Shown piece after piece: positions 28,605 to 39,203 of a stretch of DNA of 64,000 bases. Numbering within the stretch: the first letter of the stretch is position 1; every line of letters starts with the position of its first letter. Position numbers and translations under genes: made by a program. The notes under the pieces are model-generated. The model saw only the letters and a list, made by a program, of their open reading frames with translations. It was not told the DNA's origin and did no database searches. The DNA lies in the NCBI RefSeq assembly GCF_022179385.1, contig NZ_BPQS01000019.1, positions 1 through 64,000 on the forward strand, read 5' to 3'. This DNA comes from Methylobacterium longum (lineage in GTDB: Bacteria > Pseudomonadota > Alphaproteobacteria > Rhizobiales > Beijerinckiaceae).

Positions 28605-28633
28605 TTGACACTCAAGATAGGCGAAACTATGGT
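28605..28633 (+). promoter_or_regulatory. Sigma-70-like promoter of the F0 operon
   Basis: TTGACA (28605-28610), a 17-nt spacer and TATGGT (28628-28633), in the A/T-rich gap ahead of atpI. The -35 box is perfect, the -10 box matches 3 of 6; the spacing is ideal. Confidence 0.6.
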
Positions 28634-28696
28634 GCGCCGCGCTTGCTGGGGGTGTCCAGCCGGTTCCAGATCCTCCTGCCCGATGAGTTTTGAGCC

Positions 28697-29071
28697 GTGA
28701 ACGGCGACGACCCAAGGGACGGGAAAAGGACCGAGCAGACGCCGACGGACAGCGAACTCTCCGCGAGGCTCAGACGTCTCGAGACGCAGATCGAACGGAA
28801 GCGGCCGCAGGCCGCTCCCGATCCTTCCACGCGCGCTCGGAACGGCGGGCCATCCTCGCTGGGCCAGGCCATGACGCTCTCCACGGAGTTCGTCGCGGGC
28901 GTGATCGCGGGGGGCATACTCGGCTGGATCGTCGACCATGTCTTCGGGACGAAGCCCTGGGGCCTGATCGTCCTCCTCATGCTGGGGTTCGTCGCGGGGG
29001 TCTACAACGTGATGCGGGTGTCGGGTTTCTCCGGCGCGCGTCCGGAACGACGCGACCGGCAGGAGCCGTAA
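28697..29071 (+). CDS. atpI: F0F1 ATP synthase assembly protein AtpI
   Basis: Small membrane protein that aids assembly of the c-ring. 124 aa, GTG start: a soluble, charged N-terminal half ([20 protein letters not shown], likely helical) and two membrane helices, [20 protein letters not shown] and [18 protein letters not shown], the AtpI/AtpZ pattern. It heads the F0 cluster, 72 nt before atpB. Confidence 0.85.
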   Translation: MNGDDPRDGKRTEQTPTDSELSARLRRLETQIERKRPQAAPDPSTRARNGGPSSLGQAMTLSTEFVAGVIAGGILGWIVDHVFGTKPWGLIVLLMLGFVAGVYNVMRVSGFSGARPERRDRQEP

Positions 29072-29142
29072 GGCACGCCGGTCCAGAGGGATCTGGGCGG
29101 CCGGCGATGCCGGTGCGCCGAACAAGAAGGGCGGAAGCGGGA

Positions 29143-29898
29143 ATGGCGGTCACGATCGACCCGATCCATCAATTCGAGCTGAAGCCGCTCGTGTCGCTCG
29201 GCCATATCGGCCATCAGCAGCTCGCGTTCACGCAGTCGGCCCTCTACATGTTCGCGGCCGTCGGGGTGATCGCGCTGATCACCATCGTGGCGACCGCGTC
29301 CCGCTCCGTGGTGCCGGGCCGCATGCAGTCGCTGGCCGAGATCTTCTACGAATTCATCGCCGACACCGTGCACCAGGCCACCGGCGACGGCGGCAGGCGG
29401 TTCCTGCCGCTGGTCTTCTCGCTGTTCATGTTCGTGCTCGTCCTGAACCTGTTCGGGATGATCCCCTACGCCTTCGCGGTGACCAGCCACCTGATCGTCA
29501 CCTTCGGCCTCGCGGCCCTGGTGATCTCCACGGTGGTGATCTTCGGCGTGATGAAGCACGGCACCCACTTCTTCGGCCTGTTCGTGCCGTCAGGCGTGCC
29601 GAAGCCGCTGCTCGCGATCCTGGTGCCGATCGAGGTCATCTCCTTCATCTCGCGCCCGATCAGCCTGTCGGTCCGTCTGTTCGCCAACATGCTGGCCGGC
29701 CATATCGCGATGAAGATCTTCGCGTTCTTCGTGGTTCAGCTTCTTCTCGCGGGTGCCTGGAGCGTGCTATCGCCGCTTCCGCTGTTCCTGACGATCGCGC
29801 TGACCGCTCTCGAGTTCCTCGTCGCGGCGCTTCAGGCCTACGTCTTCGCGACGCTGACGGCGATCTACCTCAACGATGCCCTTCACCCCGGCCATTAA
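29143..29898 (+). CDS. atpB: ATP synthase F0 subunit a
   Basis: Proton-channel stator subunit. 251 aa, multiple membrane helices, with the essential arginine in [18 protein letters not shown] and the C-terminal [36 protein letters not shown] is the standard alphaproteobacterial start, so the ATG at 29143 is preferred over the open frame upstream; GGAAGCGGG lies just before it. Confidence 0.97.
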   Translation: MAVTIDPIHQFELKPLVSLGHIGHQQLAFTQSALYMFAAVGVIALITIVATASRSVVPGRMQSLAEIFYEFIADTVHQATGDGGRRFLPLVFSLFMFVLVLNLFGMIPYAFAVTSHLIVTFGLAALVISTVVIFGVMKHGTHFFGLFVPSGVPKPLLAILVPIEVISFISRPISLSVRLFANMLAGHIAMKIFAFFVVQLLLAGAWSVLSPLPLFLTIALTALEFLVAALQAYVFATLTAIYLNDALHPGH

Positions 29899-29966
29899 TC
29901 CCGGCCGGCTCCACCCGCCGCAAACGTCACCGCACGTTTCGATCTGAAGAGACCTCAGGAGTTATC

Positions 29967-30194
29967 ATGGATCCCGTCGCTGCGAAGTACATCGGCGCCG
30001 GCCTCGCTTGCCTCGGCATGGCGGGTGCGGGCATCGGCCTCGGCAACCTGTTCGGTCAGTTCCTCGCCGGCGCCCTTCGCAACCCGTCCGCGGCCGACGG
30101 CCAGCGCGCCACCCTCCTCCTGGGCTTCGCCCTCACCGAGGCGCTCGGCATCTTCTCGCTGCTGATCGCGCTGCTGCTGCTCTTCGCCGTCTGA
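29967..30194 (+). CDS. atpE: ATP synthase F0 subunit c
   Basis: Ring-forming proton-carrying subunit. 75 aa, two-helix hairpin: [20 protein letters not shown] with the polar loop RNPSAADG, then [20 protein letters not shown] bearing the ion-binding glutamate (E58). CAGGAG stands 6 nt before the ATG. H+ rather than Na+ specificity is likely because the Na+-coordinating Gln/Ser set is not obvious. Confidence 0.98.
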   Translation: MDPVAAKYIGAGLACLGMAGAGIGLGNLFGQFLAGALRNPSAADGQRATLLLGFALTEALGIFSLLIALLLLFAV

Positions 30195-30334
30195 TCGGCG
30201 TCGGAGACCGCGGACCCGCGGTCTCCCCGGGCCTTCGCCCGACGAACGGGTGGGCGCTCCCGCGAGGAGCGTCCGCCTTCTTCGGTCGCCGCGCCGGCGG
30301 TGACCTCAGCGAACGGTGTCAGTGTAGCGGTCTC

Positions 30335-30913
30335 ATGGCGCAGCCCAATCCCCTCACCACGCCGCCCTCGGGCGCCGACACGAAGATCGTGCCGGGCCAT
30401 ACCGAGCACGCGGAAGCGCATTCCGGCGCCTTTCCGCCCTTCGAGACTTCGGGCTTTCTCGCGCAGCTGATCTGGCTCGCGCTGGCCTTCGGGCTCCTCT
30501 ACTACCTGATGGACAAGATCGCGCTGCCGCGGATCCAGTCGATCCTGCATGCCCGCGCCGAGCGCCTGCGTGCCGACCTGGATCAGGCGCAGGCGATGAA
30601 GGCCGAGGCGGATGCCGCCGGCGTTGCCTTCGAGACCGCCCTCCGGACAGCCCAGGGCAAGGCGCGCGACATCGCGCAGACCACCCGCAACGAGCTGGCC
30701 GCCGAGGCCGAGGTCAAGCGCAAGGCGCTCGAGGAGGAGCTGAACGCCAAGCTCTCCGCTTCCGAGGCGACGATCCGCACGCGCACGGAGAGCGCCATGG
30801 GCAACGTCCGCTCCATCGCGGGCGAGGCCGCCACGGCGATCGTCGAGCGGCTCACCGGTCAGGCTCCTGACCGGGCCAGCCTCGATCGCGCCCTCGACGC
30901 CACCGCACACTAG
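30335..30913 (+). CDS. atpF2: ATP synthase F0 subunit b'
   Basis: Second, divergent b-type stalk subunit that pairs with b, as in photosynthetic and other alphaproteobacteria. 192 aa: a 45-residue polar leader (TKIVPGHTEHAEAHSGAF), one membrane helix LIWLALAFGLLYYLMDKIAL, and a long charged helix (ILHARAERLRADLDQAQAMK onwards) with heptad repeats. The ATG at 30335 fits the family start. It precedes atpF by 12 nt. Confidence 0.92.
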   Translation: MAQPNPLTTPPSGADTKIVPGHTEHAEAHSGAFPPFETSGFLAQLIWLALAFGLLYYLMDKIALPRIQSILHARAERLRADLDQAQAMKAEADAAGVAFETALRTAQGKARDIAQTTRNELAAEAEVKRKALEEELNAKLSASEATIRTRTESAMGNVRSIAGEAATAIVERLTGQAPDRASLDRALDATAH

Positions 30914-30925
30914 ACGGGAACCCCG

Positions 30926-31414
30926 ATGCTGCTCGAAGCCGAATTCTGGGTCGCCGTCGCGTTCGTCATCTTCATGGGCATCGCCTGGAAGGTCGGCGGC
31001 TTCTCGGCGATGACCAATGGTCTGGACGGGCGCGCCAAGCGCGTCCGCCACGAACTCGACGAGGCGAAGCGCCTGCGCGAGGAAGCGGCCGCCGTGCTGG
31101 CCGATTACAAGCGCCGCCGCGCCGAGGCCGAGAAGGAGGCCGAGTCGATCGTCGCCAGCGCCCGCGAGGAGGCCCATCGGGCCGCCGAGGAGGGTCATCG
31201 CAAGCTCGACGATTTCCTGGCCCGGCGCACCAAAGCCGCCGAGACCAAGATCGCCCAGGCCGAGGCCCAGGCCGAGGCGCAGGTCCGTGCCGCTGCCGCG
31301 GAGGCGGCCGTGAAGGTGTCGGAGACGATCCTGCGCGAGCGGATGCAGGGTGACGCCGCCCAAGGCCTGATCCGCGCCAGCCTCGGTGAGGTCCGGACCC
31401 GCCTGCGGTCCTGA
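30926..31414 (+). CDS. atpF: ATP synthase F0 subunit b
   Basis: Peripheral-stalk subunit holding F1 to subunit a. 162 aa: short N-terminal helix [20 protein letters not shown] in the membrane, then an almost wholly charged coiled-coil stretch ([20 protein letters not shown] onward) and a C-terminal [20 protein letters not shown]. Last gene of the F0 cluster; a strong terminator follows. F1 genes are not in the window, as is usual for alphaproteobacteria, where F0 and F1 are separate. Confidence 0.95.
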   Translation: MLLEAEFWVAVAFVIFMGIAWKVGGFSAMTNGLDGRAKRVRHELDEAKRLREEAAAVLADYKRRRAEAEKEAESIVASAREEAHRAAEEGHRKLDDFLARRTKAAETKIAQAEAQAEAQVRAAAAEAAVKVSETILRERMQGDAAQGLIRASLGEVRTRLRS

Positions 31415-31444
31415 TTTCTCCTGGCGACGCCGCGAGGTTCGAGA

Positions 31445-31468
31445 AAGCCGCCCCCGGGCGGCTTTTTT
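31445..31468 (+). terminator. Intrinsic terminator of the F0 operon
   Basis: Stem AAGCCGCC (31445-31452) with GGCGGCTT (31457-31464), 4-nt loop, followed by TTTTT to 31468: a textbook rho-independent terminator 31 nt after atpF. Confidence 0.9.
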
Positions 31469-31583
31469 CATGACGGGATGTCCTTTTCGGCTCCCCGCGC
31501 CATGCCGGAGCCGCTCCGTGATCGCCCGGGCGAACATCGGTGCCCCGAGCGGCGTTCCCGACCCGTGGGGATGCGGAGACGGC

Positions 31584-32873
31584 ATGGCGGATACGGCGGA
31601 CAGGGCGCGGATCGTGATCGTCGGCGGCGGCGTCGCCGGGATCGAGGTGGCCACCAGCCTGGGACGCGGGGGCCGGGCCGACGTGATCCTCGCGGATCGC
31701 AGCCTGTCCCATGTCTGGAAGCCGATGCTTCACACCTTCGCGGCCGGTACCGCCCGGGCCGACCGGCAGAAGGTGGATTTCTTCGCGCAGGCGCGCCGCA
31801 ACGGTTTCCGCTTCCAGCCCGGCGCCCTGGTCGGGATCGACCGGCGGGCGAAGCGCGTCCGCCTCGCCGTCGAGGCGGCGGAGGGACGGCCGGTCGTCGA
31901 TCTCCCGTACGACCTGCTCGTCCTCGCCATCGGCAGCCGCGCCAACGATTTCGGCACGCCGGGCGTGGCCGAACATTGCCTCACCATCGATGACCTGACC
32001 GAGGCCGAGCATTTCCACTGTCAGCTCCGCTGTCATCTGCTGGCGCGGCTCGACCACGGGGGGGTGCTGGAGATCGCCATCGTGGGCGGTGGCGCAACGG
32101 GCGTCGAGCTGGCCGCCGAGCTGAAGCACGCCATCAACCTGCTGTCGGCCTACGGATCGCCGGATCTGCCGCAGCGCCTGCGCCTGACCCTGATCGAGAG
32201 CGGTCCGCGCCTTCTGCCCGCCTTTCCCGAGAGGGTGTCGCGGGCTGCCGGCCGCACCCTGTCCGACCTCGCGGTCGAGGTCCGGACGGACGCGATGGTG
32301 ACCGGCGCGGATGCCGGTGGCTTCGCGCTGAAGGACGGCAGCCACATCTCGGCCGGACTCAAGGTCTGGGCGGCCGGCGTGAAGGCGCCCGACGTGCTCG
32401 CCGACCTCGACGGTCTGGATCGCTCGCGGACCGGGCAACTCGTGGTCGGCCGTGACCTGCGCACCACCCGCGATCCGGCCATCGTCGCCCTCGGCGATTG
32501 TGCCAGCCTGACGGAGCCGGAAACCGGGCGGTCCGTTCCGGCCACGGCTCAGGCGGCCCGACAGATGGCCCAGCACCTCGCGCGCCACCTCGGCCGCGCC
32601 CTCGCCCGCGGCGACGCCGTCGGATCGACGCTGCCGCCGTTCCGCTATGTCGAGAAGGGCGCCATCGTCTCCCTCGCGGATTTCAACGGCTGGGGCACGC
32701 TCGGCCGCTACACCTTCGGCGGCGGGCGCCTCAACGGCCTGTCGGCCCGCCTCACCCATGACCTCCTCTACCGGCAGCACCAGCTCGGCCTGTACGGTCC
32801 GCTGCGCGGGACGATGACGTGGGTGCTCGACGACCTCGATCACCTGATCAGTCCGGCGGTGCGGCTCGACTGA
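31584..32873 (+). CDS. Type II NADH dehydrogenase-like FAD oxidoreductase
   Basis: Single-subunit, non-proton-pumping NADH:quinone reductase type. 429 aa with the FAD Rossmann start IVIVGGGVAGIEVATSLGRG, the NAD-binding GxGxxG in AIVGGGATGVELAAELKH, and the FAD-contacting VALGDCASL near the C-terminal third. The last 60 residues are the NDH-2-type membrane-anchoring tail (YVEKGAIVSLADFNGWGT). GGAG lies just before the ATG at 31584. The gene follows the F0 operon terminator closely. A sulfide:quinone reductase role is less likely because the catalytic Cys pair of that family is absent. Confidence 0.9.
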   Translation: MADTADRARIVIVGGGVAGIEVATSLGRGGRADVILADRSLSHVWKPMLHTFAAGTARADRQKVDFFAQARRNGFRFQPGALVGIDRRAKRVRLAVEAAEGRPVVDLPYDLLVLAIGSRANDFGTPGVAEHCLTIDDLTEAEHFHCQLRCHLLARLDHGGVLEIAIVGGGATGVELAAELKHAINLLSAYGSPDLPQRLRLTLIESGPRLLPAFPERVSRAAGRTLSDLAVEVRTDAMVTGADAGGFALKDGSHISAGLKVWAAGVKAPDVLADLDGLDRSRTGQLVVGRDLRTTRDPAIVALGDCASLTEPETGRSVPATAQAARQMAQHLARHLGRALARGDAVGSTLPPFRYVEKGAIVSLADFNGWGTLGRYTFGGGRLNGLSARLTHDLLYRQHQLGLYGPLRGTMTWVLDDLDHLISPAVRLD

Positions 32874-32950
32874 GGCGACGCCTTCCGGCCTGCCGCATCG
32901 ACGGCGGCGCGCGGCACCGGCGCGGCCGGTTCTGGCGAGGGGTCGCGGCG

Positions 32951-33820
32951 TCAGTCGGTGCGATCACCCTCCACGGCCTTGGTCTCCTCCACCTCGGGGG
33001 CGACTTGACCGTAATTGAGCACCGCCACCAGTGCGACGCCGCCGAAGGTGTTGCCCAGGAGGGTCGGCAGGAAGAACTTCCACGCGTAATCGTGCAGCGA
33101 GGCCGCGCCGGTGACCACCAGGTAGAAGGCTTCCACCGAGCCGGCCACGACGTGGGCGAGGCTGCAGAGCGAGACCAGCCACGTCATCAGCAGGATCACG
33201 AACGGCGCCGCGCTGGCCGTGGCGGGCAGGAACCAGACCATGAGGGCGATCATCCAGCCGGCGAAGACCGCCTTGATGAGCGTCGCCCAGAATTCATGCG
33301 CGATGGCGTCGTGGCTGATATCCGCGAAGGCCTTGAGGACCGGCGGCTCGAAGGCGCCGGAATGGGCCAGCAGCGCCGCGATGGCCAGCGTCCCCAGGAT
33401 GTTTCCGGCCAGCACGATCCCCCACAGTCGCACGACGCGCAGGGCGGTCTTGACCGAGCGGTCGTGCAGCAGCGGCAGGACCGGCGTGATGGTGTTCTCG
33501 GTGAAGAGTTGCTGGCGTCCGAGCACCACCACGAGGAACCCGACCGCGTAGCCCATCGAACTCACGATCTTCGCCCACTCGGCCTCGGGCAAGTGACTCC
33601 TGAGGACCCCCGGCACGATCAGCGAGAGGGCGATGCTGAGGCCGGCCGCGAAGGCCGAGAGGAACAGAGCCAGACCGTGTCGACGCAGTTCCTCGTCGCC
33701 CCCCAGGCGGATGACCTCGTGGAGCACGTAGGCGTCCGGCCGGCCGACGTCCGACACTTCCTTCAGGCGCGCATCGCGCCGAGCCATGGGGTCGGCGCGC
33801 TTGTCCTTGTCCCGAACCAT
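32951..33820 (-). CDS. Formate/nitrite transporter (FNT) family channel
   Basis: Inner-membrane channel for small monovalent anions. 289 aa with six predicted helices, the FNT blocks GRQQLFTENTITPVLPLL and LVSLCSLAHVVAGSVEAFYL, and GNTFGGVALVAVLNYGQV at the end. Residues 1-48 are a polar, charged N-terminal extension (DKDKRADPMARRDARLKEVS), as in the YfdC subgroup rather than FocA/NirC, whose transport substrate is not settled. Its ATG is 31 nt past the end of the molybdopterin-binding-protein gene on the same strand, so the two may be co-transcribed. Confidence 0.88.
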   Translation of the reverse strand: MVRDKDKRADPMARRDARLKEVSDVGRPDAYVLHEVIRLGGDEELRRHGLALFLSAFAAGLSIALSLIVPGVLRSHLPEAEWAKIVSSMGYAVGFLVVVLGRQQLFTENTITPVLPLLHDRSVKTALRVVRLWGIVLAGNILGTLAIAALLAHSGAFEPPVLKAFADISHDAIAHEFWATLIKAVFAGWMIALMVWFLPATASAAPFVILLMTWLVSLCSLAHVVAGSVEAFYLVVTGAASLHDYAWKFFLPTLLGNTFGGVALVAVLNYGQVAPEVEETKAVEGDRTD

Positions 33821-33851
33821 TGACTCCGCTCCGCGACCCGACGTCCGAACC

Positions 33852-34592
33852 TCAGGCGGAGAGGCGCGCCAGCAAGGCCCGGACCGCGTCGCACGCCTCG
33901 GCGAGCGCCTGCGGATCCCGGCTGCGCACGACGATCCGGTTGCGGAACCCCTCCGGCGTCATCGCCGGGTACGAGCCGATGGAGACCGCGGGCCGCGCCT
34001 TGGCGATCTCGCCGAGACCGCCGGCGTAGTTGCCCTCCGGCAGGCCCGCCGCTTCGATCGTCTCGGACATCATCGCGGTACCGCCCTTCAGGGTCGGGGC
34101 GATCGAGTCGAGCATCGCCTGCATGATGCTCGGCACGCCGGCCATGACGTGAACGTTGCCGATGCGGAAGCCCGGTGCCTTCGAGACCGGGTTGGCGATC
34201 AGGTCGGCCCCGAACGGGATCCGGGCCATGCGCAGGCGCGCCGCGTTCAGGTCCTCGGGCTTGTGCCGTTCCAGCAGCATGGCCCGCGCCCGCTCGTCGA
34301 CGTCGACGCCGACACCGAAAGCCTGGGCCACGCAATCGGCGGTGATGTCGTCGTGGGTCGGGCCGATGCCGCCCGTCGTGAACAGGTGAGTGTAGCGGGC
34401 GCGCAGGACGTTGACCGCCTCGACGATCATGGCGGCTTCGTCCGGCACGATCCGCACCTCGCGCAGGTCGATCCCGGCGGCCGTCAGGAAGTCGGCGATC
34501 GTACCGATGTTCTTGTCCTTGGTGCGACCCGAGAGGATCTCATCGCCGATGACGAGGATGGCGGCGGTGACGGAATCGGAGGGCTGGCTCAT
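33852..34592 (-). CDS. CinA N-terminal-type molybdopterin-binding protein
   Basis: 246 aa of the MoaB/CinA N-terminal fold: AAILVIGDEILSGRTKDKNI, HLFTTGGIGPTHDDITADCV and VMAGVPSIMQAML. It lacks the C-terminal nicotinamide-nucleotide amidase domain of full CinA (about 410 aa), so it is the stand-alone form common in alphaproteobacteria. The family is named for competence/damage induction, but the single-domain members have no proven activity; an ADP-ribose-type pyrophosphatase role is known for the domain in full-length CinA. It starts 77 nt from divergent sfsA. Confidence 0.9.
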   Translation of the reverse strand: MSQPSDSVTAAILVIGDEILSGRTKDKNIGTIADFLTAAGIDLREVRIVPDEAAMIVEAVNVLRARYTHLFTTGGIGPTHDDITADCVAQAFGVGVDVDERARAMLLERHKPEDLNAARLRMARIPFGADLIANPVSKAPGFRIGNVHVMAGVPSIMQAMLDSIAPTLKGGTAMMSETIEAAGLPEGNYAGGLGEIAKARPAVSIGSYPAMTPEGFRNRIVVRSRDPQALAEACDAVRALLARLSA

Positions 34593-34669
34593 GGGACTCT
34601 GGTGTCGGGCGGGTCGGGCAGGCAGATAGCGCGACCGTAGCCCGCGACTACGTGAACCCCGAGGATCCG

Positions 34670-35383
34670 ATGCAGTTCGCCGCGCCTCTGGTGCCGGGAC
34701 GGCTCGTGCAGCGCTACAAGCGCTTCCTGGCCGACATCGACACCGATGACGGCCGCGTGACCGCGCATTGCCCCAATCCCGGGGCGATGCTGGGTCTGAA
34801 GGAGCCCGGCGCGCGGGTGCTCCTGTCCCGCGCGACCAATCCGGCGCGCAAGCTGCCGATGACCTGGGAGCTGGTGCAGGCCGAGCTGCCGGGTGGCCCG
34901 CAATGGGTCGGCATCAACACCCTGCGCCCGAACGCGCTGGTGGCCGAAGCCTTCCACGCCGGCGCCATCGCGGCGCTCGCCGGTCACGACGCGCTGAGGC
35001 CGGAGGTCCGCTACGCGCAGGCGAGCCGGGTCGATTTCCTGGCGAGCGGCGCCGCGTCCGGCCCCTGCCACGTCGAGGTCAAGAATTGCCACCTGATGCG
35101 GCGGCCGGGCCTCGCGGAGTTTCCGGACTGCAAGGCCGCCCGCAGCGCCCGTCACATGCGGGATCTGGCCCAGGTCGTGGCCGAGGGTGGCCGCGCGCTC
35201 GTGGTCATCGTCGTTCAGATGCGCGCGGAGGCCTTCGACGTCGCCCGCGACATCGACCCGGTCTTCGACCGGGCGTTCCGAGACGCCCGCGCGGCCGGCG
35301 TGGAGGTCCGCGCCTATCGCTGCGCCGTCGGGCCGGAGGGGGTCGCCGTCGCGGACGAGATCCCGGTGATCACGCCGGCCTGA
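34670..35383 (+). CDS. sfsA: SfsA family DNA-binding protein
   Basis: Sugar fermentation stimulation protein A. 237 aa: FAAPLVPGRLVQRYKRFLAD, AHCPNPGAMLGL, GINTLRPNALVAEAF, CHVEVKNCHLM, FPDCKAARSARHMRDL, VVIVVQMRAEAF: the whole family signature, with the PD-(D/E)xK-like Asp..Glu-x-Lys core in SRVDFLAS..HVEVKN. It may be a nuclease or DNA-binding regulator; E. coli data point to maltose metabolism. GAGGATCCG before ATG 34670 decides the start; a GTG at 34652 is open too. Overlaps the convergent methyltransferase gene by 14 nt. Confidence 0.95.
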   Translation: MQFAAPLVPGRLVQRYKRFLADIDTDDGRVTAHCPNPGAMLGLKEPGARVLLSRATNPARKLPMTWELVQAELPGGPQWVGINTLRPNALVAEAFHAGAIAALAGHDALRPEVRYAQASRVDFLASGAASGPCHVEVKNCHLMRRPGLAEFPDCKAARSARHMRDLAQVVAEGGRALVVIVVQMRAEAFDVARDIDPVFDRAFRDARAAGVEVRAYRCAVGPEGVAVADEIPVITPA

Positions 35384-36212
35384 CGGCCGCACGCTCGAAC
35401 ATCAGGTTCAGCCGGGAGCGCGAGATCTCGCGGTATCCGAAGCCTCCGAGGTGCTGCGGCAGATCGAGCTGCCACTGGCCGGTGCCGTTCTCGATCAACA
35501 GGATGCGCGGCAGCAGCGTGGCCGGCGCCTCCCGGAGGAACGGCTCTAGGATCAGGTCCTCGGCCCCCTCCACGTCGAGCTTGACGGCATCGACGCGGGT
35601 GAGCCCTTCCCGGTGGAGAAGGTCGAGGAGCGTCACCGCGGGCACGGTGATCCGGGCGCCCTCGTTGGTGCCGACGATGCGCAGGCTCGACTCGCCGCGG
35701 TTGCGGGGATCGATGAACAGGGTCAGCTCGCCCGCCTTGTCGGCCACCGCGCAGGCAACCGCCTTGACCGTGTGGAACGGGTTCTGGGCTATGTTGTAGG
35801 TCAGGCGGTCGAACACGTCCGGCTGCGGCTCGACGGCGACGATCCGGGCCTCGGGGCCCGAGAACGCGGCCACGCACAGGGCGTAGGCGCCGATATTCGC
35901 GCCGATGTCTAGGAAGACGCAGTCCTTCGGCAGGCGCGCTTCGAGAAGGGCGCGCTCCTCCGGATCGAAGAACTGCGGGGTGAACAGCACCTTCTTCTCG
36001 CAGTTGTTGTTGTACGGATGCAGCCGCATCCGCGCGCCGTAGCGGGTCACGTCGAGGGGCTTGCCGCCGAGCCGTGCGATCGCGATTCGGCGCAGGAACA
36101 GCGCGAGGCGCCGCCCGTACCAGGATTCGGCCGGGATCCGGTTCGTGCGGCGGGTGATCGCCGCCACGAGGCCGGCCGGTTCGTAGGTGCCGTAGGGCTG
36201 CGTGTCCGTCAT
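35370..36212 (-). CDS. FkbM family SAM-dependent methyltransferase
   Basis: 280 aa with the FkbM core: CVFLDIGANIGAYALCVAAF (SAM motif I), RIVAVEPQPDVFDRLTYNI, and VDAVKLDVEGAEDLILEPFL. Upstream of it is the LHPYNNNCEKKVLFTPQFFD block common in family members. Targets of such enzymes are O-methylated sugars or small molecules; here the substrate is unknown. The ATG at 36212 is the likely start. It is divergent from the alpha/beta hydrolase gene at 36330 and convergent with sfsA. Confidence 0.88.
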   Translation of the reverse strand: MTDTQPYGTYEPAGLVAAITRRTNRIPAESWYGRRLALFLRRIAIARLGGKPLDVTRYGARMRLHPYNNNCEKKVLFTPQFFDPEERALLEARLPKDCVFLDIGANIGAYALCVAAFSGPEARIVAVEPQPDVFDRLTYNIAQNPFHTVKAVACAVADKAGELTLFIDPRNRGESSLRIVGTNEGARITVPAVTLLDLLHREGLTRVDAVKLDVEGAEDLILEPFLREAPATLLPRILLIENGTGQWQLDLPQHLGGFGYREISRSRLNLMFERAAVRPA

Positions 36213-36329
36213 GACCGGCGCGGTGTGCCAGCCGGCGCCCCGCCCTGCAAGCGGATCGATCCGCGTTGCCCCGGCGCGTCCGCGTGGTCTAAGCGGGTGA
36301 CCGAGCTTACGGAGCATGGATTGCGCGGC

Positions 36330-37094
36330 ATGGAGACCTTCAAGTCCGACGGCGTGCGGATCGCCTATATCGATGTCCCGCCGACGGACGGAACCGGCAC
36401 GCCGATCCTGCTGATCCACGGCTTCGCGTCGAACCACGCGGTCAACTGGGTCAATACGCAGTGGGTGCGGGCCCTGACCCAGGCCGGATACCGGGCGATC
36501 GCCCTGGACAATCGTGGTCACGGGGAGAGCGAGAAGCTCTACGATCCGGCCGCCTACAGCTCCGAGGCGATGGCGGGCGACGCGGTGCGGCTGCTCGACC
36601 ATCTCGGCATCGCGCGCGCCCATGTCATGGGCTATTCCATGGGGGGCCGGATCACCGCCCACACCGCCCTGGACCACGCCGACCGGGTCCGCTCGGCCCT
36701 GATCGGCGGTCTCGGGATGCACCTCGTCGAGGGAAAGGGTCTGCCCTCCGGCATCGCCGAGGCCCTGGAGGCGCCCGCCGGGACCCCGGCCCCGAACCCC
36801 ACGGCCGCCGCCTTCCGCATGTTCGCCGAGCAGACCCGCAGCGACCTGCGGGCGCTGGCGGCCTGCATGCGCGGCTCGCGCCAGACCCTGAGCCGCGCCG
36901 AACTCGGGCAGATCGAGGTGCCGGTCCTCGTCTCGGTCGGGACCCTCGACACCGTGGCGGGTTCCGGTCCGGCGCTCGCCGCCCTGATCCCGGACGCGCG
37001 TGCCCTGGAGATCGAGGGCAAGGACCACTCCACGGCGGTCGGCGCCAAGCCCCACCGGGACGGAGTCCTGGCCTTCCTCGCCGCGCAGCCCTGA
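36330..37094 (+). CDS. Alpha/beta hydrolase
   Basis: 254-aa serine hydrolase: oxyanion block PILLIHGFASNHAVNW, nucleophile elbow GYSMGGRIT, acid in VSVGTLDTVAGS and His in GKDHSTAVGAK. No lid insertion is evident. The substrate cannot be told; esterases and lactonases both look like this. An in-frame TTG at 36321 lies 6 nt after a GGAG and could be the real start, adding three residues; ATG 36330 is reported. It ends 4 nt before the convergent ABC permease gene. Confidence 0.85.
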   Translation: METFKSDGVRIAYIDVPPTDGTGTPILLIHGFASNHAVNWVNTQWVRALTQAGYRAIALDNRGHGESEKLYDPAAYSSEAMAGDAVRLLDHLGIARAHVMGYSMGGRITAHTALDHADRVRSALIGGLGMHLVEGKGLPSGIAEALEAPAGTPAPNPTAAAFRMFAEQTRSDLRALAACMRGSRQTLSRAELGQIEVPVLVSVGTLDTVAGSGPALAALIPDARALEIEGKDHSTAVGAKPHRDGVLAFLAAQP

Positions 37095-37098
37095 GCGG

Positions 37099-37874
37099 TC
37101 AGCTCTTCAGCCGGTAGCCCGTTCGGAAGATGTAGGTGACGAGGCCGAGGCAGATCACCAGGAACAGCGCGGTCATGCCCAGGCTGACCGCGATGCTGAC
37201 GTCGGCGGTGCCGAAGAAGGCCCACCGGAAGCCGCTGATCAGGTACACGACCGGGTTGAGCAGGCTGACCGCGTGCCAGAACGGCGGCAGCATGCCGATG
37301 GCGTAGAAGCTGCCGCCCAGGAACGTCAGGGGCGTCACGACGAGGAGCGGCACCAATTGCAGCTTCTCGAAGCCGTCCGCCCAGAGGCCGATGACGAAGC
37401 CGAACAGGCTGAAGGTCACCGCGGTGAGCAGCAGGAAGCCGATCATCCACAGCGGGTGGTCGATCCGCAGCGGCACGAACAGGGCCGACGTCGCCAGGAT
37501 GATCAGGCCGATCAGGATCGACTTGGAGGCCGCCGCGCCGACGAAGCCCAGCACCACCTCCAGCGGCGAGATCGGGGCCGACAGGATCTCGTAGATCGTC
37601 CCCGCGAACCGCGGGAAGTAGATGCCGAACGAGGCGTTCGAGATGCTCTGGGTGAGCAGCGAGAGCATGATCAGGCCGGGCACGATGAACAGCCCATAGG
37701 GCACGCCGTCGACCGCCGAGACCCGCGAGCCGATCGCCGCGCCGAACACCACGAAGTACAGGGTGGTGGAGATCACCGGCGCGAGGATGCTCTGCCCGGC
37801 CGTCCGCCAGAAGCGGCCCATCTCGAACAGGTAGATGGCCCGGACCGCGGGCCAGTTCATGCTGAAGCCCGCAC

Positions 37875-37878
<4 letters not shown>
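37099..37878 (-). CDS. ABC-2 type transporter permease
   Basis: 259 aa, six hydrophobic helices, with [20 protein letters not shown] at the entrance and the ABC-2 signature region [20 protein letters not shown], followed by [18 protein letters not shown]. These motifs match the permeases of the YadH/daunorubicin-resistance-like exporters. Its ATG overlaps the stop of the ATPase gene by 4 nt, so the two form a translationally coupled export pair. The cargo is unknown (lipid, glycan or drug). Confidence 0.9.
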
Positions 37879-38807
<929 letters not shown>

Positions 38808-38957
38808 CAGGGCCTGGGATCAGCGGTGGCAAGCGCGGCCTGGGCCGCCGTCGCTCGGACGGCGCATGCCGCGTCGGTCGCGAGCGGCCCTATAGCATGT
38901 CGCGCTGCGGTGCTCAGGGGTCCCGTGTGTGCGAGCGCACCGCCGAGCGCCTGGATG

Positions 38958-39203
38958 TCACCCGTCTCCGAACTGCTCCACCAGCGCCAAGCACGCCTTG
39001 CGGCGATCCGGGTCGGCGATCCGGGAGAACGCCGCGAGCAGCGCCGCGCATTCCGAAGCGCTCGGCCCCGATGCGCCGTCCGCCCAGGATACGCGGCTCC
39101 GGAACGCCACGACGGGAATGTTCAGCGCGTCGGCGATCTGTCCGAGCAGCCGCTCCCGCTCGTCCGCGGCGGTGTTCGGCTCGGGTCCTCCCACGTCGGT
39201 CAT
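38958..39203 (-). CDS. Hypothetical protein, resembling a regulator C-terminal tail
   Basis: 81 aa: MTDVGGPEPNTAADERERLL, IADALNIPVVAFRSRVSWAD, LLAAFSRIADPDRRKACLAL, VEQFGDG. The last part looks like the C-terminal tail of rhizobial XRE-type regulators, in which a helical 'AF..I.DP..RR..L.LV' element follows the helix-turn-helix; no HTH is present here. No known function. It lies between the ABC genes and a cluster of small membrane proteins. Confidence 0.5.
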   Translation of the reverse strand: MTDVGGPEPNTAADERERLLGQIADALNIPVVAFRSRVSWADGASGPSASECAALLAAFSRIADPDRRKACLALVEQFGDG